Shown: piece by piece, positions 1 through 8,171 of the stretch
How positions within the stretch are numbered: the stretch's first letter is position 1
Layout: every line of letters begins with the position of its first letter
Assembly (NCBI RefSeq): GCF_003762835.1
Contig: NZ_RJWA01000009.1
Coordinates: 124,001-188,000 of the forward strand
Direction of reading: 5' to 3'
DNA from: Micromonospora sp. HM5-17
Lineage (GTDB): Bacteria > Actinomycetota > Actinomycetes > Mycobacteriales > Micromonosporaceae
Length of the DNA: 64,000 nt
Program-made: the position numbers and the translations under genes
Notes under the pieces: model-generated
What the model was told of the DNA's origin: nothing
The model's database searches: none
What the model saw: only the letters and a program-made list of their open reading frames with translations

Positions 1-7
1 GCGCGGG

Positions 8-1132
8 TCACTGGTCGGCGGTGAACGGGGCGCCCCTGGCCTGCATGAACGGTACCGGGTCGATCGCCCCCCGGCTGCTGCGGTCCCGGTTGAGGTGCAC
101 CTCGAAGTGCAGGTGCGGTCCGGAGGAGTTGCCGCTGGACCCGACGTAGCCGATCACCTCGCCGGCCCGTACCGTGTCGTTCTTCCTCACCAGCGGCTTC
201 CGCACCATGTGGCAGTATCGGGTGATCACGTCGTCCGCGTGCAGGATGTCGACGAACCAGCCGCAGCCGCCCTTGCCCGGGTAGCCGTCGACGTTGCAGC
301 TCAGCCGTCCCCGGTTGTCGGGATCGCACCGCGAGACGATCACCTTGCCGGCCGCCGCCGCCCGGATCGGGGTTTCCTTCTTCGCTCCGATGTCGACGCC
401 GTTGTGCGACGGCCGGCTGGCGGTCCGGAAGCCGGAGCCGACGGCCCCCGGGATCGGCGCGGTCCAGCCGGAGGCGGCGATGTCGGCACCGTCCGCGCAG
501 GACAGGTCGACGCTGGCGCCGTCCGCCCGGCCCGCCCCGCCGGTCAACGCGCTGACGATCGCCTCCGCCTCCGGCTCGTGCTCGGCGTACGCGTCGGGGT
601 AGGCGCTGACCTGCACCGCCTGGGCCGCCACGGTGAGCGGCCGGTTCTGCCAGTCCGGCACCGTGAGCAGCTTCTCGTAGAACTTCGTCGACGCGTAGAC
701 CGGATCCTGCACCTGTTGCGGGGTTCCCCAGCCCATGCTCGGGCGCTGCTGGAACAGGCCGAGCGAGTCGTGGTCGTTGGCCGTGCCCAGGTGACCCAGG
801 TTGCGCAGCGTCGACTCCTGGATCGCCGTCGCCACCGCGATCACCCAGCCCCGGGGCGGGACGTCCAACTCGATCCCCACGTTGATGATGATCGCGGCGT
901 TCCGCATCTGGTGGGCGTCGTACGGAGGGACCAGCGGGAGGTCGCCGTCGACGTCGATCCGCCCCTCCGTGCCGCAGCCGAGGGTGAGCGCGTACGCGTT
1001 GTCCTCCTCGACGGCGTACATGGTCATCACGAACGCCGTCGCGCCGCCGGCGCAGCAGAGCAGCGCGAGCACGGCGGTCAGCCCGAGCGCCAGGGTGGCC
1101 CGCCGGACCGGCCGTCGGCGGGGAAAAACCAT
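8..1132 (-). CDS. Cell-wall hydrolase with lysozyme-like and M23 peptidase regions (T4SS-associated)
   Basis: Predicted membrane-anchored or secreted peptidoglycan hydrolase of 374 residues. One hydrophobic segment (about 13-38) follows an arginine-rich N terminus. Residues 75-195 resemble the transglycosylase-like region of actinobacterial conjugation proteins (DSLGLFQQRPSMGWGTP). Residues 230-350 form an M23 endopeptidase domain with the zinc ligands HNGVD (His243, Asp247) and HLHFEV (340-345). The ATG is preceded by GGAGGTGGG on the minus strand. It is the last visible gene of a six-gene minus-strand set with a VirB4-type ATPase, so I infer a VirB1-like role opening the wall for the secretion channel. 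The M23 assignment is firm; the secretion role is from context. Confidence 0.85.
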   Translation of the reverse strand: MVFPRRRPVRRATLALGLTAVLALLCCAGGATAFVMTMYAVEEDNAYALTLGCGTEGRIDVDGDLPLVPPYDAHQMRNAAIIINVGIELDVPPRGWVIAVATAIQESTLRNLGHLGTANDHDSLGLFQQRPSMGWGTPQQVQDPVYASTKFYEKLLTVPDWQNRPLTVAAQAVQVSAYPDAYAEHEPEAEAIVSALTGGAGRADGASVDLSCADGADIAASGWTAPIPGAVGSGFRTASRPSHNGVDIGAKKETPIRAAAAGKVIVSRCDPDNRGRLSCNVDGYPGKGGCGWFVDILHADDVITRYCHMVRKPLVRKNDTVRAGEVIGYVGSSGNSSGPHLHFEVHLNRDRSSRGAIDPVPFMQARGAPFTADQ

Positions 1133-1154
1133 CTCCTACCCACCTCCCCGATCG

Positions 1155-1700
1155 TCAGCCCCGCTGCCAGTTCACCGTGTCGACCCGCCACCGGCCCTCC
1201 TCGGCCTCCAAGCCGAGCCGCAGCTCACCGGTGTCGACCGGGAGCACCACCTCGACCAGGCTGTCGGTGACCGGCACGGTGCGCGGCTCCCCGGTGATCC
1301 GCTCCGCCGGTATGCCGGCCGGGTCGACCCCGGCGAGCTTGTCGAGCAACTCCTCGGTGGCGTACGGCCGCAGCCCGTCGTGCCACTGCGCGGCCGTGAC
1401 CCCGGCGCGCCGGAGCCAGGCGTCGGCGAAGGCGCGGGCCACCTCGGCCGGCTCCGGGGCGCCCGGGCTGGTCCACGGGCTCGGCTCCTCGACCACGGTC
1501 AGCCCGTCGTCGCCCGCCTCGGCGTCGCTGGTGCTGATCGGCGGCACGGCCCCGCCGGGCAGTGGCGGCCGGGCGTCCGTGGGGCCGGCGACCAGCCGGG
1601 CGGCACCGACGATCCCGAGCACCAGTACGGCGATGCCGAGCGCCAGCCCCAGCCGGGAGCGCAGCACCCGGGTGACGAGGTACTCGACGACGCGGCGCAT
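1155..1700 (-). CDS. Single-pass membrane protein, TcpC/VirB8-like position in T4SS-like operon
   Basis: A 181-residue protein with a short basic N terminus, one membrane segment (about 16-38), a proline-rich linker and a C-terminal extracellular domain of about 110 residues (from PAEVARAFADAW). The topology, and the NTF2-like look of the start of the soluble domain, recall the TcpC/conjugal transfer family, but no diagnostic motif is visible and the domain is shorter than typical TcpC. GAGG precedes the ATG by 6 nt. It lies 3 bp after the polytopic membrane protein and 22 bp before the wall hydrolase, so it is almost certainly cotranscribed with them. Function is inferred from position only. 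Confidence 0.7.
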   Translation of the reverse strand: MRRVVEYLVTRVLRSRLGLALGIAVLVLGIVGAARLVAGPTDARPPLPGGAVPPISTSDAEAGDDGLTVVEEPSPWTSPGAPEPAEVARAFADAWLRRAGVTAAQWHDGLRPYATEELLDKLAGVDPAGIPAERITGEPRTVPVTDSLVEVVLPVDTGELRLGLEAEEGRWRVDTVNWQRG

Positions 1701-1703
1701 CTG

Positions 1704-3719
1704 TCACCTCGCCTCGGATCGGACCCTCGGCGCCCGGGCCGGCGCCGGTGTCGGGTCCGCCGACGGCGTGGAGTCGGGCCGGTAGATGACGTACGACGGG
1801 TTCTCGGCCGGCACGTCCGGCTCGGTCCACTCCGTCGGGCGGCGCCGGACCGGCCGACTCCGGGTCCCCGTGCCGACCTCGGGCTCCGACTCGCCGGAGC
1901 GGGTGGTGGTCTCGATCTCCGCCTCGGTCCGTTCTCGGCGGGAGTCGACGGTGGGCACCGGCTCCTCCCGTCGGGCCTCCGGTCGGGTCGTGATGGTGGT
2001 GTAGGTGCGGTTGTCGTTCTTGACCTGGATGACGACGTCGCCGTCCTCGTCGCCGAGCCGACCGCCGGACCGGATGTCGCGCAGGAACCGGCGGTGCCAG
2101 GAGCCCGGCGAGGCGATCACCGCGGCGCTGTCCTTGCCGCCGAGCTGGGTGATCCGGCGGTACGGCCGCAGCAGCAGCCAGCCCACCACGCCACAGAGCC
2201 AGACCAGCACCACCTGGAGCCAGCCGGGCAGGGTCGGGGTGCTCATCACCAGGTCGACGGCGAAGAGGTAGACCGCGGCGCCGGTGCCGAAGATGGCGAT
2301 GTTGAAGACGGCAGCCACCACCGCGTTGCCGAGCCGGCGCAGCCCGGCGCTGGCCGGGCGCATCAGTCCGATCGTGCCCAGGATCGGGGCGGCGATCACC
2401 GCCCACCGGAAGAGCAGGAACCCGAGGAGCACCAGCACCGAGGCGGTGATGTCGAAGAGCGCGAAGAGCACCGCGGCGAGGATCGCGATCAGTCCGGCGC
2501 CGACCCGGTCGGAGTCCCGTGCCCCGCGCAGGTACTCGTACGCCTCGGGGTCCTCGACCCGGATCTGCTCGGCGACCTTGCGCCACTGGTTCTGCTTCGC
2601 CTTCACGGTGGCCGCCCGCGTGTCCGGGTTGTTCCGGACCCGCTCGGCCTCCTCCCAGGTCAGCGACTTGGCGTCGTAGAGCGCCCGACCGTACTTGCGA
2701 GCCGTCTCGCTGTCGGCGGAGCCGAGGACCCCGCGCAGCCAGTTGCGGTACAGCATCGTCTCGGTGACCGTGTCGCTGGCCCGCAGCGCCGGCGGCCGGT
2801 TGTCGGCGCAGGTGCCGCCGGTCGGCGCGGCGCACTCCTCCGGCGGGATCGCCTTCGGACGCGGCCCGACCGCCTCGTGGACGACGTTCAGGGTGGTGAC
2901 CAGGCTCTGGTCGGCGAGGTTCGCCGAGCTGACCGGCCACCTGGCGATCGCGGTCACCACCACCATCACCAGGATGGCCCAGCCGGCCGTGGTGATCGCG
3001 TTGCTCATGTCGGACTGCCGGGATCGCCAGAGCAGGTAGAGGCCGACCACGCAGAGGGTGATCAGGCCGAAGACGCTGAAGACCCGGTCGTAGACGGCTC
3101 GGGTCGCCTGCTCGACCAGCGGGTCGGCCCAGTCCCACATGCTGCCCGGGTCCCAGGCCCGCTCGCGCAGCGCGTTCGAGGCGCCGATGATGCCACCGGC
3201 GAACCGGATCTCGAAGTCGGCGAGCTTGTTGACGACCTTGCTGCCGGGGTCGATCACGTCGGAGGCGCAGCCGCCGCTGTCGTCGTACGTCTCGTAGCTG
3301 TAGCCGGCGTGGCCGTACTCGGTGTAGAGGCCCTTCAGACCCGGCTTCCTGCTGGCCTCGTGCCGGGTGGCGAAGAAGCCGGCGACGCCGGAGTCGGGCT
3401 CGCTCGGCACCGGCGCGTTCAGGCAGTGCAGGTTGGCCTCGCTGACGTCGGCGAGCCGGTCGACGCAGCTCCGGAAGTCCGCCTCCCACTCGGCGGTGGT
3501 GCACAGGCCCGCCGGGGCCCGGGTCGGGACCGGGGCGGCGGCCGCCGGAGCGGGGGTGCCGAGCACCGGCCAGACCAGCGTGGCGACGGCGAGCACCCCG
3601 ATGACGAGGAGCAGGGCGGCGACGCGCGCCCGACGCTCCGCCGGTGAACCCTTCGCAACCTGGACGACGCGGCGCGGGCCGGCGTGACGAGCCGCACGTG
3701 GAGGTTGACCAGGGTTCAT
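1704..3719 (-). CDS. Polytopic membrane protein, VirB6/TrbL-like channel component
   Basis: A 671-residue protein with a basic N terminus and hydrophobic signal-like segment (about 33-60), an extracellular loop region with several cysteines (residues 90-175), at least six further membrane segments between about 205 and 520, and a charged, proline-rich cytoplasmic tail. This layout matches the VirB6/TrbL-type inner-membrane channel proteins found beside VirB4 ATPases in actinobacterial conjugative systems. GGAGGA lies 7 nt before the ATG, inside the end of the ATPase gene, from which it is separated by 3 bp. Exact family cannot be fixed by eye. The long coiled and proline-rich ends are typical of the actinobacterial versions. 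Confidence 0.75.
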   Translation of the reverse strand: MNPGQPPRAARHAGPRRVVQVAKGSPAERRARVAALLLVIGVLAVATLVWPVLGTPAPAAAAPVPTRAPAGLCTTAEWEADFRSCVDRLADVSEANLHCLNAPVPSEPDSGVAGFFATRHEASRKPGLKGLYTEYGHAGYSYETYDDSGGCASDVIDPGSKVVNKLADFEIRFAGGIIGASNALRERAWDPGSMWDWADPLVEQATRAVYDRVFSVFGLITLCVVGLYLLWRSRQSDMSNAITTAGWAILVMVVVTAIARWPVSSANLADQSLVTTLNVVHEAVGPRPKAIPPEECAAPTGGTCADNRPPALRASDTVTETMLYRNWLRGVLGSADSETARKYGRALYDAKSLTWEEAERVRNNPDTRAATVKAKQNQWRKVAEQIRVEDPEAYEYLRGARDSDRVGAGLIAILAAVLFALFDITASVLVLLGFLLFRWAVIAAPILGTIGLMRPASAGLRRLGNAVVAAVFNIAIFGTGAAVYLFAVDLVMSTPTLPGWLQVVLVWLCGVVGWLLLRPYRRITQLGGKDSAAVIASPGSWHRRFLRDIRSGGRLGDEDGDVVIQVKNDNRTYTTITTRPEARREEPVPTVDSRRERTEAEIETTTRSGESEPEVGTGTRSRPVRRRPTEWTEPDVPAENPSYVIYRPDSTPSADPTPAPARAPRVRSEAR

Positions 3720-3722
3720 CGC

Positions 3723-6700
3723 TCAGTCCTCCAGGTCCGCGGCGGGGGAGGGGGCGTTCGGGGTGGCGGCCTTGACCGCTACCGGGGTGGTGTCGAGGTG
3801 CTCGAGCAGGCCCGGCACGTAGGAGACGTCGACCCGGACCTTCTGCACCCGACCGTCGACGTCGCGCATCACGAACTCGCGGAAGCCGAGCCGGTCGGCG
3901 GAGCTGGTGTCGACGGCGGAGAGCGAGGCGAGGGTCGCCTCGTACCCGTCGTTGACCGGCACCCGGAGCAGCCGCAACGCCTCGGAGGCGATCTCCTCGT
4001 CCTCGGCGATCCGGCCGACGAAGACCGTGGAGACCAGGTTCTGCACGTCCAGCCCGAGGATGTCCTTCGGGTTCTGCGAGGAGACCAGCGCGGCGAGGTT
4101 CCACTTACGGGAGTCCCGGGCGAGCCGCACCAGGAACGACCGACCGGAGCGCCACCCTTCCATGAAGTGGGCCTCGTCGAGGCCGACCAGCTTGCGCTGC
4201 GACATCGAACCGCCGTAGCAGCGCCGGACCGCGAGCCGGTGCGCGGTGTGCAGCATCGGCAGCGCGAGCGCCTCCTCGGCCGACCAGTACTCCCGCTCGA
4301 TCTTCAGGTCCGGCAGCCGCAACCCGGCCATGGTGATCACGGTGAGGGTGGCGTCGCCGCCGACCATCTCCTGCGGCGGCCGGCCGAAGAAGAGCAGCGC
4401 CAGCGGCATCTCCGCGGTGTCGAGCAGGAGGTTGGCCAGTTCCCGGCCCTCCTCCTCCTGGCCGTTCAGGCAGGCCACCACGTCGTCCAGAGTGGAGCTC
4501 TCCTCGGCCGGCACCTGTCGGACCGCGTGTCGCAGCAGGGTCGCGGTGGAGGCCTCCCGGGCCACCTGAGGCGGCACCAGCATCATGCAGATGTCCTGGA
4601 CCAGCATCCGGCGCTCGGCCCGGGCGTTCGAGACCGCGATCTGGTACTCCCGGTCGCCGGCGGACCCCTCCGGGAACTCGCTGCGTCGCGGGGTGGGGAT
4701 CAACGCGTACGGCGCCAGCGTCCCCTGCTCGGAGCCGGTCAGGTTCACCACCCGCGAGTACGGCCGCAACTCGGGCATCTGGGCCAGCCGGGCCAGCGGA
4801 CCCGAGGGGTCGAGCAGGGTCACCTGGACCCCGCGCCGGGCCGCCAGGTAGCCGAGCGCGCCGAGCAGCGTCGACTTGCCACCGCCCGGTTCGGCGACGA
4901 AGACGGCGAGGCCGGAGCGTTCCCGAACCTCCATCGGGAAGTGCAGGTCGAGGAAAACCGGCCGGCGGCAGGTGCCGGCGGTCCGACCGATCAGGTCGCC
5001 GCGCCGGTCGCCGACGGTGGAGGCGGCCTGCGGCAGCGCGGCGGCGAGCAGGTTGACCGGCATCCGCCGCAGGTAGCCGGTGTTGGCGACCGGCTCGCCG
5101 GGAATGAACTCCCGGGCCAGCCAGTCCTGGTTCTTCGGGTGTTGCAGCGAGATCCGCAGCTCCCGGGAGTAGAGCTGGATGAGCCGCCGGGCCCGTTCCA
5201 GGCACTCTTCCCGGGTACGACCGCCGACCGCGATCCGGTGCCAGCCGTGCGCCCGGGCGGAGTCGACCGGCAGGCCGGTGGTCATCTCGTCGCCGATGAT
5301 CAGCGCCCGCTTGGCGAGCCGTTCCAGCTCGGGTGGGGCGTCGATGCCGTGCTCGGCGTAGTCGAGCTGCTGGGACCGGATCATCCGGAGCCGGTGCTCC
5401 AGGTTCCGGAACGAGTCCCCGGGGCCGAGGATGTCGACCCGGGTGGAGAGCTCCATCGGCCAGGGCAGCCGCTCGTGGAAGTGCAGCCAGGGCTCGTGGC
5501 GTTCCGGGATCTCCAGGGGCTCCATCCGCCCGACGGTGAGGACGGCGACGTGTCGCTCCTCGCCGGTCATCCGGTTGACCAGCTTGACCGTGGAGCCGTA
5601 CGGGGTGCGGTAGCGCTCGATCTGCTCGGTCAGGGCCAGCAGGTCGCCGCGTTCCCACCGCCCGTTGGTGACCGGCGAGAGGGCGCTGGGCGGCGCCATG
5701 CAGAGCGCGACCGAGCGGTAGAGCAGCCACTCCAGCTCGTCGGGCGTGACCTGCCGCCCCCGCATGCCGAACGCGCCGAGCACCTCGTCGAACTGTCCCA
5801 CGGTGCGGCCCAGCTTGCGGCGTTCTCCGTCGGCCACGCCCCGACCGAAGACCCGGAGAATCCGTTCGACCAGGTTGTTCCCGAGTGACCGGCGGGCGAA
5901 GGTGACCCCGAGGTAGGTCTGCCCCTCGGCGTGGTTGACCGAGAGCAGGTGACGCTGGGCCGCGACCAGGTGGTCCGACCAGCTCGGGGCGCCAGGGACC
6001 GGGGGCAGCGGCGCCGGGGTGTGCGCGTCGATGGTGCGGGCCCACTCGTCGGCCGGGAACGGCCGGGTGGTTCGCCGCAGGTGGAGCCGGAACCCGGCGA
6101 GGCCGGCGTACTGCTCGGAGATGGCCCGCAGCAGCGCCTCGCGCTCGGCGTCCGGCCGGAAGGCCCAGCGCACCTCCGGCAGCCAGTACCAGGCGGTGAC
6201 GGTGTTCGGGGTGAAGGTGAGGTGGCCGGCGATCTCGGTGATCGCGAGTTCGACGGCGGGGTCCCGGTCGCGGAACCGCACCTTCGGGGGGCGGATCGGC
6301 TTCGGTTTCGTGAGTGGGGCGGGCCGCGATCGGGCGGGCTTCGCCTCCCCACCCCGGCCGGCCTTCTTCGCCGTACGCTGCTTCGGCGGCACCACCGGCT
6401 CCGTGCCGCGGTCCGGGGCCCCGCTCCGGGACCGCGCCGACGGCCCGCCGGGGTCGTCGGGCTCCCGGACCGGCGGAAGCGGCCCGGAGCGCTCGGGTTC
6501 GCGCTGGTGCGGCGCGGGTACGGGGGCGGGGCGGGCGGCCTCCGGCACGGGCGGGACGGCCTCCGGTGCGACGCCGGGTGCCGGTCCCGGCTCCGGACCC
6601 CATCCGGCGGGACGGCGGGGGGCCGGCGGCGTGTGCGGGGGCCCGGCCGCTACGGGCACGGCCGGGACCGGCACCGTCGCGGCGGGGGGCGGCGCGACGG

Positions 6701-7061
6701 CGGTCGGGGGTGGCGTCGGCACGCCGCTCGGGGCGACCACCGGCGGCGGGGGCGGGACCGGGCCGGTGCCGAAGAGGTCGAGGAAGGGCGAGTCGATGTC
6801 CGGGTGCTCGATCGGCACCGGCCGGGCCGGCTGGGACCGCGTCGGTTGTGGAGTGGGCCGGGGGCGCTTCCGGGCCGGCGGCTGGGGGGCCTGGAAGACG
6901 GCGACGCCGCCGTGCCCGGTGTTGCTGAGCAGCGCCGGGTCGTACTCGGTTTCGTCCACATTGTCCGACGTCAGGTAGTCGGAGTGCTGCGTACCGTGAC
7001 CATGGCTGTCGGCCCGCCGGCCGGCCGGGTACGGCGAACCCGGCGGAGAGGGGCGCGTCAT
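3723..7061 (-). CDS. VirB4/TraC-type secretion ATPase
   Basis: Large ATP-binding protein expected to energise the type IV secretion-like complex. From the chosen ATG it has 1112 residues: a proline-rich disordered N-terminal third (to about 270), a central VirB4-like region, and a C-terminal RecA-like ATPase domain with Walker A PGGGKST (near 725) and Walker B VGLDEAH (near 960). I chose the ATG at 7061 because GAGG precedes it by 7 nt. An upstream ATG at 7139 lies inside a repetitive palindromic element and would add 26 residues rich in Arg and Glu that look like translated repeat. Neighbours on both sides are T4SS-like membrane proteins. No relaxase or coupling protein is in view. Confidence 0.85.
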   Translation of the reverse strand: MTRPSPPGSPYPAGRRADSHGHGTQHSDYLTSDNVDETEYDPALLSNTGHGGVAVFQAPQPPARKRPRPTPQPTRSQPARPVPIEHPDIDSPFLDLFGTGPVPPPPPVVAPSGVPTPPPTAVAPPPAATVPVPAVPVAAGPPHTPPAPRRPAGWGPEPGPAPGVAPEAVPPVPEAARPAPVPAPHQREPERSGPLPPVREPDDPGGPSARSRSGAPDRGTEPVVPPKQRTAKKAGRGGEAKPARSRPAPLTKPKPIRPPKVRFRDRDPAVELAITEIAGHLTFTPNTVTAWYWLPEVRWAFRPDAEREALLRAISEQYAGLAGFRLHLRRTTRPFPADEWARTIDAHTPAPLPPVPGAPSWSDHLVAAQRHLLSVNHAEGQTYLGVTFARRSLGNNLVERILRVFGRGVADGERRKLGRTVGQFDEVLGAFGMRGRQVTPDELEWLLYRSVALCMAPPSALSPVTNGRWERGDLLALTEQIERYRTPYGSTVKLVNRMTGEERHVAVLTVGRMEPLEIPERHEPWLHFHERLPWPMELSTRVDILGPGDSFRNLEHRLRMIRSQQLDYAEHGIDAPPELERLAKRALIIGDEMTTGLPVDSARAHGWHRIAVGGRTREECLERARRLIQLYSRELRISLQHPKNQDWLAREFIPGEPVANTGYLRRMPVNLLAAALPQAASTVGDRRGDLIGRTAGTCRRPVFLDLHFPMEVRERSGLAVFVAEPGGGKSTLLGALGYLAARRGVQVTLLDPSGPLARLAQMPELRPYSRVVNLTGSEQGTLAPYALIPTPRRSEFPEGSAGDREYQIAVSNARAERRMLVQDICMMLVPPQVAREASTATLLRHAVRQVPAEESSTLDDVVACLNGQEEEGRELANLLLDTAEMPLALLFFGRPPQEMVGGDATLTVITMAGLRLPDLKIEREYWSAEEALALPMLHTAHRLAVRRCYGGSMSQRKLVGLDEAHFMEGWRSGRSFLVRLARDSRKWNLAALVSSQNPKDILGLDVQNLVSTVFVGRIAEDEEIASEALRLLRVPVNDGYEATLASLSAVDTSSADRLGFREFVMRDVDGRVQKVRVDVSYVPGLLEHLDTTPVAVKAATPNAPSPAADLED

Positions 7062-7174
7062 ACCCGTGCCTCGCCGCGGTGGGTCACCATCTCGCTCCGC
7101 TCGCTCATGACGTCTCCTCGCTCCGTTCATCGTCGTCATGAGCAGGACGAATGAGTCGACTCATTCCGCTCATG
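7062..7174. repeat. REP-like palindromic element between two T4SS genes
   Basis: A short repetitive element between the PrgI-like gene and the VirB4-like ATPase. It holds an 18-bp perfect palindrome, GAATGAGTCGACTCATTC (7149-7166), flanked by the inverted arms CATGAGC (7137-7143) and GCTCATG (7168-7174), and two copies of the motif CGGAGCGAG on the minus strand (in 7091-7126). Similar GAGCGAGCGGAGCGAG strings are, to my knowledge, common before genes in Micromonosporaceae and generate artificial MSERSE-type N termini. It overlaps the stop codon of the upstream gene and could attenuate or process the transcript before the ATPase. Confidence 0.6.
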
Positions 7175-7532
7175 TCACCTGCTCCCGGATCCTGATGCGG
7201 GACGCGACCAGCCGGGGGTCGCGTTGCTCCTTCGCCGGCTCGCGGGTACGCCGCCAGTCGGTCAAGGCGGTGCGGATGACCATCCGGGCGGGCCGGTCGG
7301 GATCGACGTGCCGAAAGATGAATGAGGTGGTGACGATGGCGAGCGCGATCTCCCAGGCGGGGATCAGCTCGACCTTGAACGTGAAGAGCCAGTGGATGAA
7401 CATGTAGAGCGGCACCAGCACCATGAACAACCCGTACTGCGCGTAGGGCAGGTGCACGGGCAGGGTGTAACCGGGCGGCCCGAGGTAGACCAGGCGGGCC
7501 CGATAGATGTCGTCGTCGGTGCGCAGCCGCAT
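7170..7532 (-). CDS. PrgI-like small membrane protein of T4SS-like operon
   Basis: A 120-residue protein with two adjacent membrane segments (about 30-50 and 58-78) in the central part and a basic C-terminal tail. The order and size fit the PrgI/TcpD or VirB3-like proteins that precede VirB4 ATPases in Gram-positive type IV secretion loci. There the small protein helps anchor the ATPase in the membrane. The start is the ATG at 7532, 15 bp downstream of the preceding gene. Its stop codon lies inside the palindromic element. Assignment rests on size, topology and position rather than a catalytic motif. Confidence 0.65.
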   Translation of the reverse strand: MRLRTDDDIYRARLVYLGPPGYTLPVHLPYAQYGLFMVLVPLYMFIHWLFTFKVELIPAWEIALAIVTTSFIFRHVDPDRPARMVIRTALTDWRRTREPAKEQRDPRLVASRIRIREQVT

Positions 7533-7546
7533 CTGTGGTCCGGTGG

Positions 7547-7861
7547 CTACTCGAAGATCAGGTTGATCAGGTAGTCGCCGACGAAGAACAGGGTCGCCGC
7601 GCCGGCGATGAACGCGAGGCCGAGGATCGCGATCGCCGAGCTGGTCAGCACCTTCGAGATCTCGCCGCGGCTGGCCCGCCCGATGAAGATCACCCCGAGC
7701 GCGGCGAGCAGGATCGGTGCGATGTTGGTGGCGAAGAAGTTGACGACGCCATCGGTGTTGATGCCTGCGGGCCCCGGATCCTCCCCGGCCACGATCATGA
7801 TCGAGTGGAGCGCGTGCGTGGCAGTCGGCGACGCCGTCTCCAGCAGCTCCATGGCGAACAT
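7547..7861 (-). CDS. Small multi-pass membrane protein, VirB2-like position, first gene of T4SS-like operon
   Basis: A 104-residue protein (MFAMELLETASP...) with two to three hydrophobic segments (about 20-30, 48-66 and 75-97), resembling the pilin-like or TrbC/VirB2-like first genes of actinobacterial secretion loci. The ATG at 7861 is preceded by an excellent ribosome binding site, GGGGAGGA, 5 nt away. The open frame extends 35 codons further upstream without such a site and with atypical residues, so I trimmed it. It heads the minus-strand operon, and an inverted repeat 60-90 bp upstream (7923-7950) is a candidate operator. Function is inferred from topology and position. Confidence 0.65.
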   Translation of the reverse strand: MFAMELLETASPTATHALHSIMIVAGEDPGPAGINTDGVVNFFATNIAPILLAALGVIFIGRASRGEISKVLTSSAIAILGLAFIAGAATLFFVGDYLINLIFE

Positions 7862-7922
7862 CAGAATCCTCCCCGGTGCGGCGGCGGTCGCCCCCGCACA
7901 GTTGTGTCGTGCCCGGTCAACC

Positions 7923-7950
7923 GGGTCGATCGTGGGGTGTTGATCGACCC
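7923..7950. repeat. 9-10-9 inverted repeat, candidate operator
   Basis: GGGTCGATC and GATCGACCC are exact reverse complements separated by 10 bp. The repeat lies 62-89 bp upstream of the first gene of the T4SS-like operon, a distance that suits an operator or activator site. Confidence 0.4.
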
Positions 7951-7994
7951 TGCGTTTCGCAATCACCGCGTACGGTGACGGTTTCTGGGCGTCT

Positions 7995-8023
7995 TTGTCC
8001 TGTTTCGGCCCGTCTCTTAGGCT
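7995..8023 (+). promoter_or_regulatory. Sigma-70-like promoter upstream of folP
   Basis: TTGTCC and TAGGCT are separated by exactly 17 bp on the plus strand. This would start a transcript near 8030, about 140 nt before folP, in addition to the leaderless start at folP itself. Confidence 0.45.
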
Positions 8024-8159
8024 TCGGCATCTGGCTGATGCGAGCGTACGGCCCGGGTGTGTTCAGAACAAGCGGCGCCGAGTGACACCAATCCGTCCCG
8101 ACCATCCGTTTTGCCGAGGCTGGTCGGGGTGGGCCGGACGGGCTACCAGGGACGGCCGG

Positions 8160-8165
8160 TAACGT
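8160..8165 (+). promoter_or_regulatory. -10 box of leaderless folP transcript
   Basis: TAACGT lies exactly 6 nt before the GTG of folP. This is the spacing expected when transcription starts on the first base of the start codon, and no ribosome binding site is visible. Confidence 0.5.
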
Positions 8166-8171
8166 CGACCC

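Larger units (their letters stand above)
7862..8171. other. Intergenic region between T4SS-like operon and folate genes
   Basis: 310 bp between divergent transcription units. It holds an inverted repeat (7923-7931/7942-7950), a sigma-70-like promoter pointing to folP (7995-8023), a possible 15-codon reading frame starting at 8038, and the -10 box directly before folP. I see no RNA gene. Confidence 0.6.

Noticed and set aside
801-4104. Very long open frames of about 950 codons on both strands across the T4SS-like genes.
   Set aside because: They are GC-rich antisense or shifted frames over genes with clear motifs and ribosome binding sites; their translations are Arg/Pro/Gly-rich without domains.
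7062-7139. An upstream start of the VirB4-like ATPase at 7139.
   Set aside because: The 26 extra codons are translated repeat sequence, and the ATG at 7061 has a proper ribosome binding site.
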